A stretch of 64,000 nucleotides of DNA from Portibacter lacus (GTDB lineage: Bacteria; Bacteroidota; Bacteroidia; Chitinophagales; Saprospiraceae): the NCBI RefSeq assembly GCF_021533215.1, contig NZ_JAJNKA010000003.1:124001-188000 (forward strand), given 5' to 3'. Within the stretch, counting starts at the first letter, position 1. Each line of letters begins with the position of its first letter. Shown in pieces: positions 9,719 to 18,620 of this stretch. Below the pieces are notes generated by a model. The model searched no databases. It was not told the origin of the DNA and was given only the letters and a program-made list of their open reading frames with translations. The position numbers and the translations under genes were made by a program.

Positions 9719-10267
9719 ATGAATATTATAGAAACAGGGATCGAAGGATTATTGATTCTAGAGCCAAAGGTATTTGGTGATCAAAGAGGTTATTTCTTCG
9801 AAAGTTACAATAGTCGATTGTTAAGTGAACATGGGATAGACATTCATTTCATTCAAGATAATGAAGCTTGTTCTGCTAAGCACATTTTCAGAGGATTTCA
9901 CTACCAGTTGCCACCATTCGCACAGACTAAATTAGTCCGTGTAATTCGAGGATGCGTATTAGACATTGTTATCGACATTCGGCCCGAATCAAAAACATAC
10001 GGTAAAGTTTATTCGATCGAATTAAGCGCTGAAAATAAGCGCCAACTTCTAGTTCCTCAGGGATTTGCCCATGGATATTTGTCTCTGGAGGATGATACCA
10101 TCTTTAGTTATAAGGTCGATCAATTTTATAGTAGAGAACACGAAAATGGTATTTCTTATCTCGATACGAGCCTTGGAATCGAATGGCCTATTCCTCCTGC
10201 TGCTTTTAAGACATCAGACAAGGATAAAGTGTTACCTCCTTTCGGATCACATGTTACATATGAATAA
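9719..10267 (+). CDS. rfbC: dTDP-4-dehydrorhamnose 3,5-epimerase
   Basis: A 182-residue cupin-fold epimerase of usual length. It shows the family pattern GDQRGYFFESYN, the catalytic His in RGFHYQ, the Lys in TKLVRVIRG, and VPQGFAHGYLSL. It converts dTDP-4-dehydro-6-deoxyglucose to dTDP-4-dehydro-L-rhamnose, the third step of dTDP-rhamnose synthesis in the cytoplasm, feeding cell-surface polysaccharide. It begins three bases after der and its last 8 bases overlap rfbD, so translation of the two is probably coupled. rfbA and rfbB are not in the window, so the first two steps must be encoded elsewhere. Confidence 0.95.
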   Translation: MNIIETGIEGLLILEPKVFGDQRGYFFESYNSRLLSEHGIDIHFIQDNEACSAKHIFRGFHYQLPPFAQTKLVRVIRGCVLDIVIDIRPESKTYGKVYSIELSAENKRQLLVPQGFAHGYLSLEDDTIFSYKVDQFYSREHENGISYLDTSLGIEWPIPPAAFKTSDKDKVLPPFGSHVTYE

Positions 10268-11111
10268 TAATTACAATATATTAATTACTGGTTGTGAAGG
10301 CCAGGTAGGGAAAGAATTTCAGAAAATAGGAGATTCGGATTTCACATTTGTAAGTCGAGAAACACTTGACATTACCGATAGCGATGCGGTTCAGGCATTC
10401 CTTCGAAATTCTAATTTCACCCATATCATTAACTGTGCTGCTTACACTGCAGTAGATAAAGCAGAAACAGAAAAGGATTTGTGTTTTCAAGTCAATGCAG
10501 AAGCCGTAAAAAATCTAGCATTGGCATGTGAAAAGTATAATGTTGTCTTAGTTCATATTTCTTCTGATTATGTCTATCATCCAAACAATGATCTGCCTAT
10601 CGATGAAGCTTCAACTTGTCATCCTAAAGGAGTCTATGCTGAATCTAAATTAGCTGGAGAAAATCACATTCGTCAGATTATAAAGCGGCATATCATCCTT
10701 CGCACTTCATGGGTTTATTCAAGTTTCGGAAATAATTTTGTTAAAACCATGCTTCGCTTAGGTAAGGAGAAAGACTCCTTGAATGTTGTTAATGATCAAA
10801 TAGGAAGTCCCACTTACGCCGCTGATATTGCAAGTGTAATTCTAGAAATGATTCAAAATGGAGAAAAATGGGGCACCTATAATTTCAGTAACCTAGGTTT
10901 TATATCATGGGCGGAATTCGCGAAGGAAATTTTCAAGCAACGAAAATTAGAAGTTATTGTCAATGAGATTCCTACCTCAGACTATCCTACTCCAGCAAGT
11001 CGTCCGCTTAATTCCAGGCTGATAAAATCTAAAATTACGGATAAATTTAATGTAGAATTATCATACTGGAAAACTAGTTTAAAAAAATGTCTTAAAGAAT
11101 TAGACAACTGA
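10260..11111 (+). CDS. rfbD: dTDP-4-dehydrorhamnose reductase
   Basis: A 283-residue short-chain dehydrogenase-like reductase. The ATG at 10260 is chosen because the Rossmann nucleotide-binding strand NILITGCEGQVGKEF follows directly; an open frame extending further upstream is just the shadow of rfbC. Other family marks are HIINCAAYTAVDKAE, ISSDYVY and the catalytic YAESKLAGE (Tyr-x-x-x-Lys). It reduces dTDP-4-dehydro-L-rhamnose to dTDP-L-rhamnose with NAD(P)H, the last step of the pathway. It overlaps rfbC by 8 bases. Confidence 0.95.
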   Translation: MNNNYNILITGCEGQVGKEFQKIGDSDFTFVSRETLDITDSDAVQAFLRNSNFTHIINCAAYTAVDKAETEKDLCFQVNAEAVKNLALACEKYNVVLVHISSDYVYHPNNDLPIDEASTCHPKGVYAESKLAGENHIRQIIKRHIILRTSWVYSSFGNNFVKTMLRLGKEKDSLNVVNDQIGSPTYAADIASVILEMIQNGEKWGTYNFSNLGFISWAEFAKEIFKQRKLEVIVNEIPTSDYPTPASRPLNSRLIKSKITDKFNVELSYWKTSLKKCLKELDN

Positions 11112-11158
11112 ATTGCCTAATTCAACGTTTATTATTTAACTTCATCTAATAAACTTTC

Positions 11159-13903
11159 TTGGGTATCAAAGTACTTTATAAATCAACGCTAACAATACTA
11201 CTTTTCCTGGTTTTTCTAGGGAGTGTAAGCGCGACGCATAATCGTGCTGGGGAAATTATTTATACACAGATCAGCGACTTAACGATCAGAGCCACGATTA
11301 TTACTTATACAAAAACGAGTAGTATCGATGCAGATAGAGACAGTCTTCTCCTTTTCTGGGGAGATGGAACTAGCCAGCAAGTCTATAGGAGCAATGGATT
11401 CGGTGAAGAATTACAAGGTGATATAAAGCGAAATGAATACATCGCCGACCATACCTACCCTGGCCGAGGAACCTATACCATGGGTTTTACAGACCCTAAT
11501 CGGGTAGCTAATATTTTAAATGTTAACGCACCTAACTCGATAGAAATACCATTTTATGTAGAGACGACATTCACCTTTCTGAATCCTCAGTTTCAGGGAT
11601 CTAATAGTTCAGTGCAGTTACTTTCAGAACCCATAGACTTTGGTTGTGTGGGTGAAAAATTTGTGCATAATCCGAATGCATTCGATGTAGATGGTGATAG
11701 TATTTCATATGAATTTGTGATTCCCCAAGAAGGTGAAGATGTGGATGTACCAAAATATAAATTTCCAGATGAAATCGTAGCTGGACCATTTAATCAGATT
11801 TCCCTCGATCCAATTACAGGAAATTTTGAATGGATATCACCACAAGTTGTAGGTGAATATAATATAGCTATACGAATCAATGAATATAGAGGCGGTGTGC
11901 TCATCGGTAGTGTTATTCGTGATATGCAAATTTTCGTATCCGACTGTGAAAATTCACCTCCTGAAATAGAGAGCATCGAAGAAATCTGCGTTGTTGCAGG
12001 TGAATTTTTAGAGATTCCAATTTCAATTAGTGATCCAGATGTAGGGCAGCAAGTGCGAGTTTCTGCAACTGGAGGTCCATTCGAAATGGAAATTTCTCCG
12101 GCAATCATCTCACTAGAAGAAGATTATGTAGACTCTCCTACTGAAGTTGTTTTCCAATGGCAAACTGAATGCGATCACATTTCAGAAACCTACTACCAGA
12201 TCGTCATAAAAGCTGTCGATAACTTTTTCGTGAATCAAAATAGCGGACTGGCGGCTCTTAAGACCATTAGGATCAAAGTTGTCGGGCCAGCACCACAAAA
12301 TCTTAGTACAGAAACTTTTCCAGAAGAAATTAAATTGACCTGGGATAGTCCGTATGAGTGTGAGTTTGCTGAAAACGATTATTTTCAGGGCTTTTCCGTT
12401 TGGCGAAAATTAAAAAGCACACAATTTGAAATAGATACTTGTACTCCAGGGTTAGAAGATCGTGGCTATCAAAAAATAGAGTTTATTACTAAAGAAAAAG
12501 AAGGTGATAAGTATTTTTATTTTGATGATGATGTCATGAAAGGCAATACCTATTGCTATAGAGTTCTAAGTGAATTTGCACGATTATCGTCGCAGGGATT
12601 TCCATTTAATCCTGTATCGAGTCTACCTTCTAATGAATCCTGTGGTATATTAATAAGAGATATTCCATTATTGACGGAGGTCTCTGTCGTAGAGACTGAT
12701 GCCGTTAATGGAGCGATAGATGTTTCATGGATTAGACCTAAATTACCCGACCTAGATACACTTCTTTTTCCAGGACCATATACTTATCAATTATATAGAG
12801 GTCGAGGTATCAATGCTCAGGATTTCGAACTGATACCAGATGCAACATTTACCTCTACATTTTTTGATAGTGATATAGACACAAGCTATACGGACATGTC
12901 ATTGAATACAAGTGCAGAACCATATTCATACAGAGTAGATTTCTTAACTGGACCACAGCAAGTATTTTATGGTTCCTCTTCAGTTGCTTCATCAGTTTTT
13001 CTAGGAGCAACGTCTAATGATAATTTAATTGATTTGATTTGGCTAGAAAATACACCATGGGAAAATTATAATTACACCATTTTCGAAGTTGATCCTAATA
13101 CGGGAAGCCTTGATTCGATAACCGACGTAACCACTTTTTCATATCGAGTTCAAGGTCTTGAAAATGGAGAAGAGTTCTGTTATGTTGTCAGGAGTGAAGG
13201 CACTTATGGTATACCAGGAATTATCGATCCGCTCTATAATTTCAGTCAAGAAGTATGTGAAATTCCTAAAGACTCACTTGCGCCATGTATTCCAGATTTA
13301 ATCGTCATGAATTTATGTGATGATGAAGATTTGATCGGGCCTAATGGTGAGTTTGTTAATAGACTACTATGGACAGAGCCTTCAGAAGGCTGTTTGCTAG
13401 ATTCGGATTTGGAATCATTTAATATTTATTTTTCAAATGATAGTGTTGAATTCGAACTGATTGCTAATGTTTCAGGAGATGCAGAATTCACATATGATGA
13501 TCTATTGGATAATTCAGTATCTGGATGTTATGCTATTACTTCTATAGATAGTTCGGGTAATGAATCAAAATTAAGTTCTATCGTCTGTTCTGCAAACTGT
13601 CCATTATATGAATTACCGAATGTGTTCACTCCGAATGGCGATAATGCGAATGACCTTTTTGTACCAAGAGATAATCGGTTTGTGTCAGAAGTAGACATGA
13701 AAATATATAATCGTTGGGGTGAATTAGTTTTTCAGACATCGGATCCAGAAATAAATTGGGACGGAACAAATTTTAAAGGAAAAGAACTTGCTGAAGGAGT
13801 TTATTATTACAAATGTGATGTAATAGAATCATCAGTGGATGGGAGTCAAGAAAGATCAATCGGAATTCTTTCAGGCTCCATAACAATCATAAGATCAAGA
13901 TAA
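11159..13903 (+). CDS. Large secreted protein with T9SS type B (gliding motility-associated) C-terminal domain, TTG start
   Basis: A 914-residue protein. The only start that keeps the signal peptide is a TTG at 11159 (MGIKVLYKSTLTILLFLVFL, cleavage near SVSA-TH): a stop codon lies three codons upstream and the first internal ATG is near residue 108. The body looks like tandem Ig-like and fibronectin type III-like beta domains (for example PQNLSTETFPEEIKLTWDS), with several Cys residues. From about residue 817 comes LPNVFTPNGDNANDLFVP, then KIYNRWGELVF and WDGTNFKGKELAEGVYYY, the classic gliding motility-associated C-terminal domain that serves as a type B T9SS signal. It is probably a cell-surface adhesin or structural protein. 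It sits 47 bases after rfbD and 2 bases before ribE, odd company for a surface protein. Confidence 0.85.
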   Translation: MGIKVLYKSTLTILLFLVFLGSVSATHNRAGEIIYTQISDLTIRATIITYTKTSSIDADRDSLLLFWGDGTSQQVYRSNGFGEELQGDIKRNEYIADHTYPGRGTYTMGFTDPNRVANILNVNAPNSIEIPFYVETTFTFLNPQFQGSNSSVQLLSEPIDFGCVGEKFVHNPNAFDVDGDSISYEFVIPQEGEDVDVPKYKFPDEIVAGPFNQISLDPITGNFEWISPQVVGEYNIAIRINEYRGGVLIGSVIRDMQIFVSDCENSPPEIESIEEICVVAGEFLEIPISISDPDVGQQVRVSATGGPFEMEISPAIISLEEDYVDSPTEVVFQWQTECDHISETYYQIVIKAVDNFFVNQNSGLAALKTIRIKVVGPAPQNLSTETFPEEIKLTWDSPYECEFAENDYFQGFSVWRKLKSTQFEIDTCTPGLEDRGYQKIEFITKEKEGDKYFYFDDDVMKGNTYCYRVLSEFARLSSQGFPFNPVSSLPSNESCGILIRDIPLLTEVSVVETDAVNGAIDVSWIRPKLPDLDTLLFPGPYTYQLYRGRGINAQDFELIPDATFTSTFFDSDIDTSYTDMSLNTSAEPYSYRVDFLTGPQQVFYGSSSVASSVFLGATSNDNLIDLIWLENTPWENYNYTIFEVDPNTGSLDSITDVTTFSYRVQGLENGEEFCYVVRSEGTYGIPGIIDPLYNFSQEVCEIPKDSLAPCIPDLIVMNLCDDEDLIGPNGEFVNRLLWTEPSEGCLLDSDLESFNIYFSNDSVEFELIANVSGDAEFTYDDLLDNSVSGCYAITSIDSSGNESKLSSIVCSANCPLYELPNVFTPNGDNANDLFVPRDNRFVSEVDMKIYNRWGELVFQTSDPEINWDGTNFKGKELAEGVYYYKCDVIESSVDGSQERSIGILSGSITIIRSR

Positions 13904-13905
13904 AT

Positions 13906-14505
13906 ATGTTTACAGGGATAGTAGAGCATTTAGGCGAAGTAATAGATGTAAAAGAAGAAGGAACAAATAAGCATTTTACCATAAAATCTGGGATTACCCA
14001 CGAGTTACAAATTGACCAAAGTGTATCTCATAATGGCGTATGCTTAACTGTTGTAAGCATAAAAGATGAAAACTACGTGGTTACTGCAATCGATGAAACA
14101 TTACAAAAGACAAATTTAGGATCACTAAAGATTGGAGATAAAGTAAACTTGGAACGATCCTTAACCTTGGATAAAAGAATAGATGGTCATATGGTCCAAG
14201 GTCACGTGGATACCACCGCAAACTGTATCAAAATGGAGGCGCAAGATGGTAGTTGGTTATACCGCTTCTCTTTGGATGAGCAGTTCTCAGAACTTATGGT
14301 CGAAAAAGGATCGATCTGTGTAAGTGGAACTAGTCTTACGATCTTTGATGTCAATAAAGGTGAATTTTCAGTCGCTATTATTCCATACACTTATGAGCAT
14401 ACCATTTTCCATCAGTTAAAAGAAGGGTCTGTAGTTAATATCGAATTTGATATGATGGGTAAGTACATCTTAAAATATCTAAAGAAGATGAATATATCTG
14501 GCTAG
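13906..14505 (+). CDS. ribE: Riboflavin synthase, alpha chain
   Basis: A 199-residue protein beginning MFTGIVEHLGEV, the invariant start of riboflavin synthase. Two lumazine-binding barrels follow: the first with SVSHNGVCLTVV (about residues 40-52), the second with GHMVQGHVDTTA (about 93-105) and GSICVSGTSLTIFDV. The enzyme converts two molecules of 6,7-dimethyl-8-ribityllumazine to riboflavin plus a pyrimidine, the last step of vitamin B2 synthesis. It starts two bases after the T9SS type B gene, so it is probably co-transcribed and perhaps translationally coupled with it. No FMN riboswitch is visible upstream and no other rib gene is in the window. The symbol is ribE in E. coli usage; Bacillus calls the same function ribE or ribB. 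Confidence 0.95.
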   Translation: MFTGIVEHLGEVIDVKEEGTNKHFTIKSGITHELQIDQSVSHNGVCLTVVSIKDENYVVTAIDETLQKTNLGSLKIGDKVNLERSLTLDKRIDGHMVQGHVDTTANCIKMEAQDGSWLYRFSLDEQFSELMVEKGSICVSGTSLTIFDVNKGEFSVAIIPYTYEHTIFHQLKEGSVVNIEFDMMGKYILKYLKKMNISG

Positions 14506-14887
14506 ATTTCTATTACTTTTTACACAATTTGCTGCCTTGAGCCAATCACATCAATTGGTATGCCTTTGCATGATCTGGGCGTTTAATTACTCCATCGCGT
14601 TCAAAATGGCTTTATATATAAGTTTGAAATAGCTCCAAAGTACGAGTATACATTGTTAGTATCGATGCTTGAAAATTTATAGAACTGACCTTTCAGACAG
14701 AAGCTGTCTCCAACTTAGGAATTGATTAACTTTATAATTTACCGTTCCATGCTTTGTTAAAATATATATACATCTTTTTTGAAATCAAGATCAATACGCA
14801 TAATAGAACAATTAGATTACTTTATTAATTTTGAATTGTGATTTATTTTTAGATATTTGTTAAAATTTAACACACAATAAGAAATAA
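14506..14887. other. Intergenic region, 382 bp
   Basis: No gene is seen. Apart from the inverted repeat at 14858-14872, the stretch is AT-rich and shows no clear terminator for the der-ribE run. Confidence 0.5.
14858..14872. promoter_or_regulatory. Perfect inverted repeat before the IPTL-CTERM gene
   Basis: TGTTAAA-A-TTTAACA is a perfect 7+7 inverted repeat with a one-base spacer, ending 15 bases before the ATG at 14888. The position and form suit an operator for a dimeric regulator overlapping the promoter or leader. It could also be chance in such AT-rich DNA. Confidence 0.3.
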
Positions 14888-15754
14888 ATGCGAAAGACTT
14901 ACTCCTTAGTTATCCTATTATTAACATTTTTCATCACTTCTGAGGCACTAGGCCAAGGTGTAGTTGTTAGTCCAACATCTTTGACTACCTCTGAAGATGG
15001 AAGTCCTGTTCAATATTCTGTGGTTCTTACTTCGGAGCCAGATGCAGGAGAAACAGTAACTATCACACCATCATCTACTGACGTGACAGAAGGCATAGTT
15101 TCAGGCGCTCTAATGTTTACTGATGCCACTTGGAATATCCGCCAATTTGTTACGGTAACACCTGGCTCTTCAGGAGATGGTAATGACGGAACTGTTTCTT
15201 ACAATATAGGAAACAATGTTTCTACTACAAGTGGATCCTATAATGGAATAACTGCTTCTGACGTTTCGGTTGAAAATCAGAATGTGGATGGGGTTTCTGC
15301 TATTGTTTTGGATCCTTCTAGTGGAATATTAATTGAGGAAGAAGATCCTATGTCACATGTAGTAACATTTAGGACTACAAATACTCCTACAAATGATGTC
15401 GAAATTTCTCTTATAAATAATAATCCAACAGACATTCAACTATCTACTACGACCATTTCATTAAATGCAGGTAATGGATTTACTAGTTCGGTTAGCATCA
15501 CACCTATAGACGATTCAGATGATGAAGGGCCCGAAACTTTCTCAATTACAACCAGTGCATCTACATCAGCAGATGCTAATTATAATGGATTACAACTATT
15601 TGATATTATTGGCGAAATTTCAGATGATGATGCAACAGTAGTTGCTCCAGTCCCAACAATGGGACAATGGGGATTAATCGTTTTATTCCTGCTGATGCTA
15701 ATTTTCAGTGTCAGCATTCTACAATCAAGTAAGTCCAAATCAGCTGTTGCCTAG
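14888..15754 (+). CDS. Surface protein with IPTLxxWG-CTERM-like sorting domain
   Basis: A 288-residue protein with a signal peptide (MRKTYSLVILLLTFFITSEALG-QG). Two to three acidic, Ser/Thr-rich beta domains follow. Repeats such as VSPTSLTTSEDGSPVQYSV and FSITTSASTSADANYNGL resemble Calx-beta-like domains. The C terminus is VPTMGQWGLIVLFLLMLIF plus a short tail with Lys. This is the layout of the IPTLxxWG-CTERM signal (V for I and M for L here): a short motif, one membrane segment, then basic residues. Known IPTLxxWG-CTERM proteins are processed by exosortase H. No exosortase gene is in the window, so the processing enzyme is inferred. It is the only protein here with this tag; the others use T9SS. 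It is monocistronic. Confidence 0.7.
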   Translation: MRKTYSLVILLLTFFITSEALGQGVVVSPTSLTTSEDGSPVQYSVVLTSEPDAGETVTITPSSTDVTEGIVSGALMFTDATWNIRQFVTVTPGSSGDGNDGTVSYNIGNNVSTTSGSYNGITASDVSVENQNVDGVSAIVLDPSSGILIEEEDPMSHVVTFRTTNTPTNDVEISLINNNPTDIQLSTTTISLNAGNGFTSSVSITPIDDSDDEGPETFSITTSASTSADANYNGLQLFDIIGEISDDDATVVAPVPTMGQWGLIVLFLLMLIFSVSILQSSKSKSAVA

Positions 15755-16128
15755 ATACTTGGGTCTTAATTCTCGAGTTTAAAGTGATCTGCTGCAGGAA
15801 TAGCCGTATTTATTTCTTTACCTATTGTTGACTTAAAATTCAACTATTAAAGTCATTTTAGATATAGCTAATATTAAAAATTAAGCACTCTATCCATCAT
15901 ACTTGACATAAGAAGATGCTGCACTTATTTTAATCATTTGAGATCGCTATTAAGAATCTTAGGTAATAGCTCTTTCTATAATATTAGTAAGAAAGACGGC
16001 ATCTTCCGTTAAAATAATTTTCAGTTCAAAACACACCTTTCCTACCATTGACGTTGTTTAAAATTTACATTCAATTATTCATTGAACGGAGTACACGATA
16101 CTTTTATCTGTTTTTAAATATTTTCATC
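15755..16128. other. Intergenic region between convergent genes, 374 bp
   Basis: No gene is seen. GAAGATGC near 15910 and GCATCTTC near 15996 could pair as the 8-bp base of a long-range stem with a loop of about 80 bases; this is too weak to call an RNA. No strong terminator is visible for either neighbour. Confidence 0.4.
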
Positions 16129-16914
16129 TTACGCTTCTTCTTTTTCCAAGGCCACTTTCGTACCTACGCTTCTACCTTCTATGATGTCAATAATGGTGTT
16201 ATCTCTTTTCCCGTTTGCAATAAAAGTTGGAATATTATTGGCTGCTGTTATTTGGGCATATTTCAGTTTCGATCCCATACCACCACGGCCTTTTTTATTT
16301 TCAATGTTACCATCGTCTATATAACTATTCAGATTTTCACTTGGCTTTACATTTTTCACAACGTCACTATCTTCATCTTGAGGGTGGCCGTCATAAAGAC
16401 CATCTATATCTGTCAGAATGATCAATTTATCCGCATCCAGCATTTGGGCGATCAAACTTGCTAATTCATCATTATCTGAAAACATGGACATGGTAACAGA
16501 AACAGCGTCGTCTTCATTCGCAATCGGAATGACACCCTCTGATAAAAGTCCTTCGCAGCAATTTATCATGTTTTGTCGATGGATTCCAGGGCTAAAGTCT
16601 CGCTTGGTCGGCAATACTTGAGCGCATTTCATACCATACTCATGAAATATATTGTAGTATAAACGCATCATTCTAGGTTGTCCTATCGCAGAGTAAACCT
16701 GACGTCTTTGAGTTTTGTCTTTGATATCACAATTTCCTAAAACTTCCTTACCAGCGATCACCGAACCAGATGAAACAAGCACGGTAATAATGTCACGCTC
16801 ATACAGTTCAGCGATCTGCCTCACTAATCTTCGCAGAACAGGACGTACAATTCTGTTATCTTTATTCGTCATTACATTGGTACCAACTTTAATGACTATC
16901 TTTTCTTTATACAT
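16129..16914 (-). CDS. proB: Glutamate 5-kinase without PUA domain
   Basis: A 261-residue amino-acid kinase from the ATG at 16914 (MYKEKIVIKVGTNVMT); an ATG at 16935 would add seven Lys-rich residues and overlap proC further. Family marks are VSSGSVIAGKEVLG, ANEDDAVSV, LTDIDGLYDGHP and GRGGMGSKLKYAQ. It phosphorylates glutamate to gamma-glutamyl phosphate, the first step of proline synthesis. E. coli ProB has an extra C-terminal PUA domain (about 367 residues in all); this one ends after the kinase domain, as short family members do. It overlaps the 3' end of proC by 8 bases, which indicates an operon. proA, which encodes the second enzyme, is not in the window. Confidence 0.93.
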   Translation of the reverse strand: MYKEKIVIKVGTNVMTNKDNRIVRPVLRRLVRQIAELYERDIITVLVSSGSVIAGKEVLGNCDIKDKTQRRQVYSAIGQPRMMRLYYNIFHEYGMKCAQVLPTKRDFSPGIHRQNMINCCEGLLSEGVIPIANEDDAVSVTMSMFSDNDELASLIAQMLDADKLIILTDIDGLYDGHPQDEDSDVVKNVKPSENLNSYIDDGNIENKKGRGGMGSKLKYAQITAANNIPTFIANGKRDNTIIDIIEGRSVGTKVALEKEEA

Positions 16915-17728
16915 TTTGCTTATCTTTTTCTTCACCTAATTCTACAGCTCTATCGAATGCCGCAAATGCCGCTTCTTTAATTAACTCTCCTACTCTATTA
17001 TTATGCATAGAATCTAGTGCCGCTTGAGTGGTCCCACCCTTACTTGCAACTTTCTCCATCCATGAATTCGGTGACAGATTACTTTGATTAAATAATTCAA
17101 TTGCCCCTGTAAATGTCTGACTCACTAATAGTTTCGAGACACTAGGCGAAAACCCCATCTGTAAGGCTGCTTCCATCATGCTTTGCATAAAATAAAATAC
17201 ATAAGCAGGTCCGCTTCCTGAAATTCCAGTAGAAGCATCTATAAAGTTTTCATCACTTACATGGATCGATCTTCCGGTGGTATCTAGCAAACTTTCGATG
17301 GTCAATAATTCTATCTTAGAAACTGCATCTGATGCAACATAAGATGTAAGCCCCTTCCCTATTTGTGCTGGTAGATTAGGCATTGCTCGAACAACTTTCG
17401 TTAAACCGGTCCATTCTTTAATGGAATCAATTTTCACACCTGCCATGATGGAAACTAAAATTTGATCATTATTGACCATCGATTTTAACCTATTGCATAA
17501 ATCTTCCGCGTGATAAGGCTTCACAGCGATGAATAAGATATCTGCCTCAGGTGCACACTTCACTAAATCGCTGTATCCATCGAAGTGCTTAATCTTATCT
17601 ATCTGCCTCATTTTTTCTTCGGAGGTATCTAGCACCATTATGTTTTTCTTCTTTAATAGCTTAGATTTAGACATTCCCTCAGCGTAGGTAAGTCCCATAT
17701 TACCCGCGCCAATTACAAGTACTTTCAT
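16907..17728 (-). CDS. proC: Pyrroline-5-carboxylate reductase
   Basis: A 273-residue protein with an N-terminal Rossmann motif (VLVIGAGNMGLTYAEGM), the segment VKPYHAEDL, and the family signature near residues 156-180 (DASTGISGSGPAYVFYFM), followed by the dimerisation helices with SKGGTTQAALD. It reduces pyrroline-5-carboxylate to L-proline, the last step of proline synthesis. It is the first gene of the proC-proB pair. No promoter with an exact -7 box is seen in the long region upstream. Confidence 0.95.
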   Translation of the reverse strand: MKVLVIGAGNMGLTYAEGMSKSKLLKKKNIMVLDTSEEKMRQIDKIKHFDGYSDLVKCAPEADILFIAVKPYHAEDLCNRLKSMVNNDQILVSIMAGVKIDSIKEWTGLTKVVRAMPNLPAQIGKGLTSYVASDAVSKIELLTIESLLDTTGRSIHVSDENFIDASTGISGSGPAYVFYFMQSMMEAALQMGFSPSVSKLLVSQTFTGAIELFNQSNLSPNSWMEKVASKGGTTQAALDSMHNNRVGELIKEAAFAAFDRAVELGEEKDKQNV

Positions 17729-18620
17729 ATTATTTTTTTGTTTTTATTTTTCCCTTATTGCCCTAAATTGAGCAACAATAGAACACATTAGTCATTATTG
17801 ATTATGTTGTAATTCTACTCTACTGAGCAATAGCGAAATTCTTAATCATTCGAATTTATCTCATAAGTCTTTTTTTAATACCAATTCAGCATTAATCAAA
17901 ACATACTATTTCTTTACTTCTTTCATATTCATTAAAATTTGCTCACATGATATCCGGTTGATTGATTAAAAAGCATTCTGAATAATGGCCTTTTTTGCAT
18001 TTAAATCAATCAAAAAGTACATTCCAAGATGTATGTACTGATGAGCTTTGAGAGCGATAGATCTTGATCAGATGGTATCGCGATGACTGTAATCCAGACT
18101 TAGAAAATTCTAACGGTTACAGAATGTTTATTCTTTAAAAGTTAAAACAACGATAAAGAAAAACAACATCTCAGGAAGAAATCAGTTAAGTTTTCTCCCT
18201 TGCATTTTTGCATATATGTGCAATATTACTAATATAATTAGCAATTTCCTTTATTACTACACGAATACTAGTTAAAAAGTTCAGGTGGGCAACTAAGAAT
18301 ACATTTCATCTTTATTTTTGGAGGTGAATATGATGCTTTCTGAATATTCTAGAATCCAGGTTGATGGTTTATTTGTCGCTCAAGAGGTCATAAAAGACGT
18401 TTGAAAAAACCGACAACTCTGTAAATAAGTCAACTAAATATTGAAATTTTTAATATAATTTATTAGCTTTATTGTACTAAATACCTAATTTTTTAACCTA
18501 ATTAACCTAAATAAACCCTTACACTAAACCTTAACTAATTTCAATTTAACCCAAGTCCGTTCATTTATAATAATTTATTCTTTCAGGTTCATGTAAGAGT
18601 TTAGGTATAAACTCTATCTT
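17729..18620. other. Long gene-free region between divergent genes, 892 bp
   Basis: No convincing gene is seen. A 24-codon frame at 18330-18404 (ATGATGCTTTCT to TGA) is preceded by GGAGGTG, an unusually good Shine-Dalgarno sequence for this genome, but it is too short to call. Close to 18480-18540 the motif ACCTAA recurs three times. A 7-bp hairpin at 18597-18614 lies just before the downstream ATG. The region is large enough to hold promoters or a small RNA that I cannot identify. Confidence 0.4.
18597..18614 (+). promoter_or_regulatory. Leader hairpin directly before the start codon at 18621
   Basis: GAGTTTA-GGTA-TAAACTC forms a perfect 7-bp stem with a 4-base loop, ending six bases before the ATG. 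In the transcript it would fold where the ribosome loads. Function is inference. Confidence 0.35.

Noticed and set aside
16048-16464. A 138-codon plus-strand frame over the 3' end of proB
   Set aside because: It is antisense to proB, which has clear kinase motifs.
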